Below, piece by piece: positions 1-5,087 of a stretch of DNA of 5,087 nucleotides (within the stretch, counting starts at the first letter, position 1; each line of letters starts with the position of its first letter). The position numbers and the translations under genes were made by a program. The notes beneath the pieces are model-generated. The model was not told where the DNA came from, did no database searches, and saw only the letters and a list, made by a program, of their open reading frames with translations. This DNA comes from JANNGZ01 sp031404155 (lineage in GTDB: Bacteria > Pseudomonadota > Gammaproteobacteria > Burkholderiales > Burkholderiaceae_C): the NCBI GenBank assembly GCA_031404155.1, contig JANNGZ010000275.1:1-5087 (forward strand), in the 5' to 3' direction.

Positions 1-1
1 G

Positions 2-352
2 GTGCTCGTGGCCCGCTACCTCGGCATGGCGCCGATCGCGGTGCACGAGGTGACCACCTTCTACAACATGTACAACCAGCAGCCGGTGGGCCAATTCAAG
101 CTCAACGTCTGCACGAACCTGCCCTGCCAGTTGCGCGACGGTGAAACCGCGCTGCAGCACCTGTGCAGCAAGTTCGGCGTCGAGCCCTATGGCACCAGCG
201 CCGACGGGCTGTTCACGGTCCAGCCCAGCGAATGCCTCGGCGCCTGCGCCGACGCGCCGGTGATGCTGGTGAACGACCGCCAGATGGTCAGCTTCATGGA
301 CCGCCAGCGCATCGACGAGTTGGTCGATGTCCTCAAGGCGCAAGCGAAATGA
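2..352 (+). CDS. nuoE: NADH-quinone oxidoreductase subunit E (NuoE), 3' part
   Basis: This is the C-terminal 116 residues of the complex I 24-kDa-type subunit, a thioredoxin-fold protein of the peripheral NADH-oxidising module that binds the [2Fe-2S] cluster N1a. The four expected ligands are present in the visible part: Cys37 and Cys42 (CTNLPC) and Cys78 and Cys82 (CLGAC), giving the family C-x4-C and C-x3-C pattern. The block HEVTTFYNMYN just ahead of them is also typical. The family is usually about 160 residues, so roughly 45-50 N-terminal residues lie upstream of the window. The GTG at position 2 is therefore most likely an internal valine, not the start. The TGA stop overlaps the nuoF ATG by 4 bases, which points to one polycistronic message with coupled translation. 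Identification rests on motifs plus the neighbouring nuoF and nuoG, and is firm. Confidence 0.96.
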   Translation: MLVARYLGMAPIAVHEVTTFYNMYNQQPVGQFKLNVCTNLPCQLRDGETALQHLCSKFGVEPYGTSADGLFTVQPSECLGACADAPVMLVNDRQMVSFMDRQRIDELVDVLKAQAK

Positions 353-1707
353 AGGCCATGCTCGACCTCTCCCGCTTCCAGGCCCAGGGCCACGAAACCT
401 GCTTTCACGGCCGCCATATCCAGCCGCAGATCTACGCCGGCCTCGACGGCAAGAACTGGCGCCTGAAAGACTACGAAGCTCGCGGCGGCTACAGCGCGCT
501 GAAAAAAGTCCTCGGCCGTGACGGTGTGGCGGGCAACGAAGGCATGACCCCCGACCAGGTCATCGCCGAAGTCAAGACCAGCGCGCTGCGCGGCCGCGGC
601 GGCGCCGGTTTCCCCACCGGCTTGAAATGGAGCTTCATGCCGCGCCAGTTCCCGGGCGCCAAGTACCTGGTCTGCAACAGCGACGAAGGCGAGCCGGGCA
701 CTTGCAAGGACCGCGACATCCTGGCCTACAACCCGCACATCGTGATCGAGGGCATGGCCATCGCCGCCTACGCGATGGGCGTGAAGCTGGCCTACAACTA
801 CATCCACGGCGAGATCTTCGAGATCTACGATCGCTTCGAAGAGGCGCTCGAAGAAGCGCGTGCCGCGGGCTACCTCGGCAACCAGGTTCTCGGCAGCGGC
901 TTCGACTTCCAGCTGCACGCCTTCCACGGCTTCGGCGCCTACATCTGTGGCGAAGAAACCGCGCTGCTCGAATCGCTCGAAGGCAAGAAGGGGCAGCCGC
1001 GCTACAAGCCGCCGTTCCCGGCGAGCTACGGCCTGTACGGCAAGCCGAGCACGATCAACAACACCGAGACGTTTGCCGCGGTGCCCTGGATCATCAACCA
1101 CGGTGGCCAGCGGTACTTGGAAATCGGCAAGCCGAACAACGGCGGCACCAAGCTGTTCTCGGTGGTCGGCGACGTGAACCTGCCGGGCAATTTCGAGGTG
1201 CCGCTGGGCACGCCGTTCGCCGCGCTGCTTGATCTGGCGGGTGGCGTGAAGGGCGGGGCGCTGAAGGCGGTGATCCCGGGTGGCTCGTCGGCGCCGGTGC
1301 TGCCCGCGAAGATCATGATGGACCTGACAATGGACTACGACGCCATTGCCAAGGCCGGCTCCATGCTGGGCTCGGGCGCGGTGATCGTGATGAACGACAC
1401 CCGCTGCATGGTCAAGAGCCTGCTGCGCCTGAGCTATTTTTACCAGCACGAAAGCTGCGGCCAGTGCACACCCTGCCGCGAGGGCACCGGCTGGCTCTGG
1501 CGCATGGTCGACCGCATGGAACATGGCCACGGCAAGATGGAAGACATCGAGCTGCTCAATTCGGTGGCCGACAACATCATGGGCCGCACCATCTGCGCCC
1601 TGGGCGACGCGGCGGCGCTGCCGGTGCGCTCGATGATCAAACATTTCCGCGACGAGTTCGTGCATCACATCGAGCACAAGAGCTGCCTGGTGCCGCAGAC
1701 CGTTTGA
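349..1707 (+). CDS. nuoF: NADH-quinone oxidoreductase subunit F (NuoF), NADH/FMN-binding
   Basis: Encodes 452 residues, a normal length for the 51-kDa-type subunit, which binds NADH and FMN and holds the [4Fe-4S] cluster N3; it is the electron entry point of complex I on the cytoplasmic side. Visible motifs in order: the glycine-rich LRGRGGAGFPTGLKW (residues 80-94) of the nucleotide-binding region; the FMN-site block CNSDEGEPGTCKDR (109-122); YICGEETALLESLEG (198-212); and the N3 ligands Cys370, Cys373 and Cys376 (SCGQCTPCREGTGW), with Cys416 (TICALGDAAA) as the fourth. The start at 349 is chosen because its ATG overlaps the nuoE stop (ATGA) and a weak AAGG (335-338) sits 10 bases upstream. 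An in-frame ATG at 358 is the alternative and would remove only three residues. The reading frame is open far upstream of 349 but that part is the nuoE coding region. Nothing is missing or broken. Unlike the other junctions, the gene ends 159 bases before nuoG. Confidence 0.98.
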   Translation: MKAMLDLSRFQAQGHETCFHGRHIQPQIYAGLDGKNWRLKDYEARGGYSALKKVLGRDGVAGNEGMTPDQVIAEVKTSALRGRGGAGFPTGLKWSFMPRQFPGAKYLVCNSDEGEPGTCKDRDILAYNPHIVIEGMAIAAYAMGVKLAYNYIHGEIFEIYDRFEEALEEARAAGYLGNQVLGSGFDFQLHAFHGFGAYICGEETALLESLEGKKGQPRYKPPFPASYGLYGKPSTINNTETFAAVPWIINHGGQRYLEIGKPNNGGTKLFSVVGDVNLPGNFEVPLGTPFAALLDLAGGVKGGALKAVIPGGSSAPVLPAKIMMDLTMDYDAIAKAGSMLGSGAVIVMNDTRCMVKSLLRLSYFYQHESCGQCTPCREGTGWLWRMVDRMEHGHGKMEDIELLNSVADNIMGRTICALGDAAALPVRSMIKHFRDEFVHHIEHKSCLVPQTV

Positions 1708-1745
1708 ACGCCGCCATGACGCGCCCCCACTCCCATCCCCAACCC

Positions 1746-1750
1746 GGAGG
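1746..1750 (+). promoter_or_regulatory. GGAGG Shine-Dalgarno-like site inside the repeat element
   Basis: GGAGG lies 11 bases upstream of an ATG at 1762 that is in frame with nuoG. It is a much better ribosome-binding match than anything directly ahead of the conserved NuoG start at 1867, where only GCGAAGCTTC precedes the ATG. It could therefore drive a NuoG form extended by 35 residues. Whether it is used cannot be told from sequence, and the downstream hairpin at 1752-1769 would cover the start codon region. Confidence 0.3.
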
Positions 1751-1751
1751 C

Positions 1752-1769
1752 TCGGCCAAATATGGCCGA
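1752..1769. repeat. Inverted repeat TCGGCC...GGCCGA (hairpin)
   Basis: TCGGCCA pairs with TGGCCGA to give a perfect 7-bp stem with a 4-base AATA loop. The ATG at 1762 sits across the loop and the 3' arm of the stem. In RNA this could hide or present that start codon. There is no U-tract after it, so it is not a classic intrinsic terminator. Confidence 0.6.
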
Positions 1770-1816
1770 ACCGCTCCGGCGGCGCGAAGCTGCGCTTCTC
1801 GAAATCCCGCCTCCGC

Positions 1817-1831
1817 CCCCCGTCGAGGGGG
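1817..1831. repeat. CCCCC-GTCGA-GGGGG inverted repeat (hairpin)
   Basis: Five Cs (1817-1821) and five Gs (1827-1831) flank the 5-base loop GTCGA, a short but very strong all-GC stem in the middle of the nuoF-nuoG gap. It is followed by GAAGGG rather than a run of Ts, so it does not look like an intrinsic terminator. It is probably a structural part of the repeat element. Confidence 0.5.
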
Positions 1832-1849
1832 AAGGGCGCCTCTCGTCGC

Positions 1850-1863
1850 GCTTCGCGCGAAGC
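1850..1863. repeat. Perfect 14-bp palindrome just upstream of nuoG ATG
   Basis: GCTTCGCGCGAAGC is its own reverse complement and ends 3 bases before the nuoG ATG. It overlaps a second 8-base palindrome, GAAGCTTC (1859-1866). It occupies exactly the place where a ribosome-binding site for the 1867 start should be, leaving no recognisable Shine-Dalgarno sequence there. It shares GCGAAGC with the smaller inverted repeat at 1786-1798, which suggests it is an end of the same element. Confidence 0.6.
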
Positions 1864-1866
1864 TTC

Positions 1867-4254
1867 ATGATTGAAATCGATCTCGACGGCAAGAAAGTCA
1901 GCGTGGCCGAAGGCAGCACGGTGATGCACGCCGCCGACGCGGCGGGCACCTACATACCGCACTTCTGCTACCACAAGAAGCTGAGCATCGCGGCCAACTG
2001 CCGCATGTGCCTGGTGGAAGTCGAGAAGGCGCCCAAGCCGATGCCGGCCTGCGCCACGCCAGCCACCAACGGCATGATCGTGCGCACCAGGAGCGACAAG
2101 GCGCTCAAGGCGCAGCAGTCGGTGATGGAGTTTCTGCTCATCAACCACCCGCTGGACTGCCCGATCTGCGACCAGGGCGGCGAATGCCAGTTGCAGGACT
2201 TGGCGGTGGGCTACGGCGGCTCGGCCTCGCGCTACAGCGAAGAAAAGCGCGTCGTCTTCCACAAGGACGTCGGCCCGCTGGTCTCGATGGAGGAGATGAG
2301 CCGCTGCATCCACTGCACCCGCTGCGTGCGCTTCGGCCAGGAGGTGGCCGGCGTGATGGAGCTGGGCATGATCCACCGCGGCGAACATTCCGAGATCACC
2401 ACGATTGCCGGCGAGACGATCGACTCCGAGCTCTCGGGCAACATGATCGACATTTGCCCGGTGGGCGCGCTCACCAGCAAACCCTTCCGCTACAGCGCGC
2501 GCACCTGGGAGCTGTCTCGCCGCAAGAGCGTGAGCCCGCACGACTCCACCGGATCGAACCTGATCGTGCAGGTCAAGTCCGGGCGTGTGATGCGCGTGGT
2601 GCCACTCGAGAACGAAGCGGTGAACGAATGCTGGATCGCCGACCGCGACCGCTTCAGCTACGAAGCGCTGAACAGCGACATGCGCCTGACGCAGCCGATG
2701 ATCCGCCAGGGCGGCCAATGGCAAACCGTCGACTGGAACACCGCGCTCAGCTATGTGGCCGACGGCCTCAAGCGGGTCAAGGCCGAGTTCGGCGCTGCGA
2801 GCATCGGCGCCCTCGGCTCGGCACACCAGACGGTCGAAGAACTGCACCTGCTCGCCAAGCTGGTGCGCGGCCTCGGCAGCGACAACATCGACCACCGCAA
2901 CCGGCATTCGGATTTTGCGAATCTCGCCGACAACAGCGCCGAGAACAGCGCCGAGAACAGCGCCGAGAACAGCGGCGGCAAGGCACGTTGGCTCGGCACC
3001 TCCATCGCCTCCCTGTCCACGCTGCAAGCTGCGTTTGTCATTGGCAGTTTCCTGCGCAAGGACCACCCGCTGTTGGCGCAGCGCATTCGCCAGGCCGCCA
3101 AACGCGGTGCGGTGGTGTCCAGCCTGAACGCGCTGGCCGAGGATTGGCTGATGCCGATCGGCACGCGCATCGTGGCGGCGCCGTCGGCCTGGGTGCAGTC
3201 GCTCGCAGACGTGGCGGCGGCGGTGGCTGCGGCAAAGGGTGTCGCCGCGCCGCTGGGCACTCCTTCCGGCGAGCCAGCCAACCCGCAAGCCCAGGCCATC
3301 GCGCAATCGCTGCTCTCGGGCGCGCGCAAAGCCATCCTGCTCGGCAATGCCGCCGCGCAGCATCCCGAAGCCGGCACGCTGCTCGCGCTCGCGCAGTGGA
3401 TCGGCGGGCAGGTGCAGGCCAGCGTCGGCTATTTTGGTGAAGCGGCCAACAGCGTCGGCGCGCAGCTTGTCGGCACCGTGCCGCGAGCCGGTGGCCTGAA
3501 CGCCGGCCAGATGTTGTCGCAGCCGATGAAGGCCTTGCTGCTGCTCGGCGTGGAGCCCGCGCTCGACGCGGCCAATGCCGCGGCGGCGCGCGCCGCGCTC
3601 GGCGCTTCCGGCCTGGTGGTGGCCTTCACGCCCTTCGAGGACGCAGCGGTCGACAACGCCGACGTGCTGCTGCCGATCGCGCCGTTCAGCGAAACCGCGG
3701 GCACCTTCGTCAACGCCGAAGGCCGCGCGCAGAGTTTCCATGGGGTGGTCAAGCCGCTCGGTGAGACACGCCCGGCGTGGAAGGTGCTGCGTGTGCTCGG
3801 CAACCTGCTCGGCCTGGACGGCTTCAACTTCGAGACATCCGACGAAGTGAAGGCCGAGGCACTCGGTGACCTGGCCGGGCTCGCTCTGCGGCTGGACAAC
3901 CGCAGCGTGGCGCCGATCGTGCTGGCGCCGGCGGCCGCCGCTTCGCCGTCCGCACTCGAACGCATTGCCGACGTGCCGATCTACAGCAGCGACGCGCTGG
4001 TGCGCAGAGCGCCGTCGCTTCAACTCACCGCCGACGCGCGCGCGCCGCTGGTGGGCCTGCCGTCGGCGTTGTGGCAATCGCTCGGCCTGCAAGCCGGTGC
4101 CGCGGTGCGGGTGACGCAAGGCGATGCCAGCGTCGAACTCGTGGCCCATGAGGACAGTACCCTTGCCGCCAACACGGTGCGCGTGGCCGCCGGCCATGCA
4201 GGCACCGCGGCGCTCGGCGCGATGTTCGGCACGCTGACGGTCGAAAAAGCATGA
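1867..4254 (+). CDS. nuoG: NADH-quinone oxidoreductase subunit G (NuoG)
   Basis: Encodes 795 residues of the large Fe-S subunit of the complex I peripheral arm. An N-terminal 2Fe-2S ferredoxin-type domain carries the N1b ligands Cys34, Cys45, Cys48 and Cys62. Next comes the N5 site with the unusual histidine ligand, His94, Cys98, Cys101 and Cys107 (HPLDCPICDQGGEC), and then the N4 site Cys147, Cys150, Cys153 and Cys197 (CIHCTRC, DICPVGAL). From about residue 220 the protein follows the molybdopterin-oxidoreductase fold. The extra N7 C-x2-C-x3-C motif is absent (the region reads SVSPHDSTGSN), as known for mitochondrial and many proteobacterial homologues. The conserved block ADVLLPIAPFSETAGTFVNAEGR (about 598-620) is present. 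An (NSAE)3 stretch at residues 356-367 is an odd insertion. The start at 1867 is chosen because the ferredoxin domain begins right there (MIEIDLDGKKV). An in-frame ATG at 1762 with a better ribosome site would add 35 repeat-derived residues. The stop overlaps the nuoH ATG. Confidence 0.96.
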   Translation: MIEIDLDGKKVSVAEGSTVMHAADAAGTYIPHFCYHKKLSIAANCRMCLVEVEKAPKPMPACATPATNGMIVRTRSDKALKAQQSVMEFLLINHPLDCPICDQGGECQLQDLAVGYGGSASRYSEEKRVVFHKDVGPLVSMEEMSRCIHCTRCVRFGQEVAGVMELGMIHRGEHSEITTIAGETIDSELSGNMIDICPVGALTSKPFRYSARTWELSRRKSVSPHDSTGSNLIVQVKSGRVMRVVPLENEAVNECWIADRDRFSYEALNSDMRLTQPMIRQGGQWQTVDWNTALSYVADGLKRVKAEFGAASIGALGSAHQTVEELHLLAKLVRGLGSDNIDHRNRHSDFANLADNSAENSAENSAENSGGKARWLGTSIASLSTLQAAFVIGSFLRKDHPLLAQRIRQAAKRGAVVSSLNALAEDWLMPIGTRIVAAPSAWVQSLADVAAAVAAAKGVAAPLGTPSGEPANPQAQAIAQSLLSGARKAILLGNAAAQHPEAGTLLALAQWIGGQVQASVGYFGEAANSVGAQLVGTVPRAGGLNAGQMLSQPMKALLLLGVEPALDAANAAAARAALGASGLVVAFTPFEDAAVDNADVLLPIAPFSETAGTFVNAEGRAQSFHGVVKPLGETRPAWKVLRVLGNLLGLDGFNFETSDEVKAEALGDLAGLALRLDNRSVAPIVLAPAAAASPSALERIADVPIYSSDALVRRAPSLQLTADARAPLVGLPSALWQSLGLQAGAAVRVTQGDASVELVAHEDSTLAANTVRVAAGHAGTAALGAMFGTLTVEKA
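2932..2974 (+). repeat. 12-bp in-frame tandem repeat in nuoG, (NSAE)3-NS
   Basis: The unit AACAGCGCCGAG occurs three times in perfect succession (2932-2943, 2944-2955, 2956-2967), followed by 7 further matching bases. Because 12 is a multiple of 3, each copy adds Asn-Ser-Ala-Glu without breaking the frame. It sits after the conserved NIDHRNRHSDF segment and before WLGTSIASL, where I expect a surface loop of the molybdopterin-like domain. Perfect identity of the copies suggests recent slippage expansion. Confidence 0.93.
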
Positions 4255-5087
4255 ACGCGATGCTCGACACCCTCAACCAGCAGGGCAATGCGCTGCTCGG
4301 CCCGACGCTCTGGCTGGTGCTCTGGAGCCTGGTCAAGATCGTGGCGGTGGTGCTGCCCCTGCTCGGTTGCGTCGCCTACCTCACGCTGTGGGAACGCAAA
4401 GCCATCGGCTGGACGCAAATCCGCCCCGGCCCCAACCGCGTCGGGCCCTGGGGCCTGCTGACCCCGATCGCCGATGCGGTGAAGCTGATCTTCAAGGAGA
4501 TCATCCGCCCCACCGCGGCGAGCAAGGGCCTGTTCTTCCTCGGCCCGGTGATGACGATCATGCCGGCGCTCGCCGCCTGGGCCGTGATCCCGTTCGGCCC
4601 CGAGGTGGCGTTGGCGAATGTCAATGCCGGCCTGCTCTTCCTGATGGCGATCACCTCGATGGAGGTTTACGGCGTGATCATCGCCGGCTGGGCCAGCAAC
4701 TCGAAGTACGCCTTCCTCGGTGCGCTGCGCGCGTCGGCGCAGATGGTCAGCTACGAGATCGCGATGGGCTTCGCGCTGGTGATCGTGCTGATGGTCTCGG
4801 CCAGCATGAACATGACCGAGATCGTGATGGTGCAGGGCCGCGGCTACTTTGCCGACAGGGGCCTGAGCTTCCTGTCCTGGAACTGGCTGCCGCTGTTCCC
4901 GATCTTCATGGTGTATTTCATCTCGGGCCTGGCCGAAACCAACCGCCACCCCTTCGACGTGGTGGAAGGCGAATCCGAGATCGTCGCCGGCCACATGGTC
5001 GAGTACTCGGGCATGGCGTTTGCCATGTTCTTCCTGGCCGAGTACGCCAACATGATTCTGGTGAGCATGCTCGCGGTGCTCTTGTTC
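4251..5087 (+). CDS. nuoH: NADH-quinone oxidoreductase subunit H (NuoH), 5' part
   Basis: The first 279 residues of the membrane subunit (ND1 homologue) that joins the peripheral and membrane arms and forms much of the quinone-binding chamber. The frame is open to the last base of the window. The family is about 350 residues, so some 70 are missing. Visible signatures: ERKAIGWTQIRPGPNRVGP followed by GLLTPIADAVKLIFKE (residues 48-83), and the quinone-site loop ETNRHPFDVVEGESEIVAG (229-247) followed by EYSGMAF. Hydrophobic membrane segments are seen at roughly 20-46, 94-115, 126-147, 165-185, 212-228 and 255-279. The start is the ATG at 4251, which overlaps the nuoG TGA by 4 bases. An ATG at 4260 is in frame and would drop three residues. 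There is no strong Shine-Dalgarno sequence ahead of it, so translation coupled to nuoG is likely (inference). Confidence 0.97.
   Translation, partial: MNAMLDTLNQQGNALLGPTLWLVLWSLVKIVAVVLPLLGCVAYLTLWERKAIGWTQIRPGPNRVGPWGLLTPIADAVKLIFKEIIRPTAASKGLFFLGPVMTIMPALAAWAVIPFGPEVALANVNAGLLFLMAITSMEVYGVIIAGWASNSKYAFLGALRASAQMVSYEIAMGFALVIVLMVSASMNMTEIVMVQGRGYFADRGLSFLSWNWLPLFPIFMVYFISGLAETNRHPFDVVEGESEIVAGHMVEYSGMAFAMFFLAEYANMILVSMLAVLLF

Larger units (their letters stand above)
1720..1865. repeat. Hairpin-rich repeat-like element between nuoF and nuoG
   Basis: The 159-base gap between nuoF and nuoG is filled by GC-rich sequence dense in inverted repeats: 1752-1769, 1786-1798, 1817-1831 and a perfect palindrome at 1850-1863. 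A 10-base direct repeat GCGCGAAGCT occurs at 1782-1791 and 1855-1864. The flanking junctions of this operon (nuoE/F and nuoG/H) have no gap at all, so this block looks inserted. The 5-base word CATGA occurs at both edges (1715-1719 and 1866-1870), which would fit a target-site duplication, and the boundaries given here assume that. The structure resembles dispersed REP/MITE-like intergenic elements. Only one copy lies in this window, so its repetitive nature is inference. No transposase-like ORF is present. Confidence 0.6.

Noticed and set aside
2..4. GTG at position 2 as the nuoE start
   Set aside because: The product would be only 116 residues and would lack the N-terminal helical part of a family that is about 160 long; the window simply begins inside the gene.
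1817..1866. Possible intrinsic terminator between nuoF and nuoG
   Set aside because: Strong hairpins exist, but none is followed by a run of Ts, and terminating here would cut off the rest of an operon whose products are needed together. Partial attenuation cannot be excluded.
2007..3440. A 477-codon + strand open frame overlapping nuoG
   Set aside because: It is a frame-shifted shadow of nuoG: Arg/Pro/Gly-rich, no recognisable motif, and it lies wholly inside a gene with clear Fe-S motifs.
187..4197. A 1336-codon open frame on the minus strand across nuoF and nuoG
   Set aside because: It is antisense to two genes with complete sets of cofactor motifs. Long antisense open frames are common in GC-rich DNA with strong third-position bias. 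The translation is rich in His, Arg, Ala and Gly with no recognisable domain.
4020..4994. A 324-codon minus-strand open frame over the end of nuoG and start of nuoH
   Set aside because: It is antisense to NuoH signature motifs, and its His/Asp/Gln/Arg-rich composition is typical of a GC-rich shadow frame.

Overview
The window is a GC-rich stretch of a bacterial chromosome holding four consecutive genes of the respiratory complex I (proton-pumping NADH:quinone oxidoreductase) operon, all on the + strand: the 3' part of nuoE, complete nuoF, complete nuoG and the 5' part of nuoH. The gene order (E-F-G-H as separate genes), a NuoG without the extra N7 cluster cysteines, and the wording of conserved blocks in NuoG and NuoH fit a betaproteobacterium. 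My best guess is Burkholderiales, in the Rubrivivax/Leptothrix/Comamonadaceae neighbourhood. That placement is inference from protein character, not from a search.

Layout: positions 2-352 encode the C-terminal part of NuoE ([2Fe-2S] N1a). nuoF (349-1707) overlaps it by 4 bases (ATGA) and encodes the NADH/FMN/N3 subunit. A 159-base gap (1708-1866) follows, filled by GC-rich inverted repeats that look like a dispersed intergenic repeat element lodged inside the operon. nuoG (1867-4254) encodes the large Fe-S subunit with clusters N1b, N5 and N4 on a molybdopterin-oxidoreductase-like scaffold. It carries a 12-bp in-frame tandem repeat at 2932-2974. nuoH (4251-5087, cut by the window end) again overlaps by ATGA and encodes the quinone-site membrane subunit.

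Together NuoE, F and G form the peripheral NADH-oxidising module: NADH reduces FMN on NuoF, and electrons pass along Fe-S clusters of NuoF and NuoG toward the quinone site next to NuoH. The genes themselves look ordinary and intact. The points of interest are the repeat-filled nuoF-nuoG junction, which contrasts with the tight ATGA overlaps on either side, and the minisatellite inside nuoG. The junction has a CATGA direct repeat at its edges, a Shine-Dalgarno-like GGAGG ahead of an alternative in-frame NuoG start, and a 52-codon mini-cistron bridging nuoF and nuoG. I saw no sign of a wholly new system. No promoter, tRNA, CRISPR array or insertion-sequence gene is visible.
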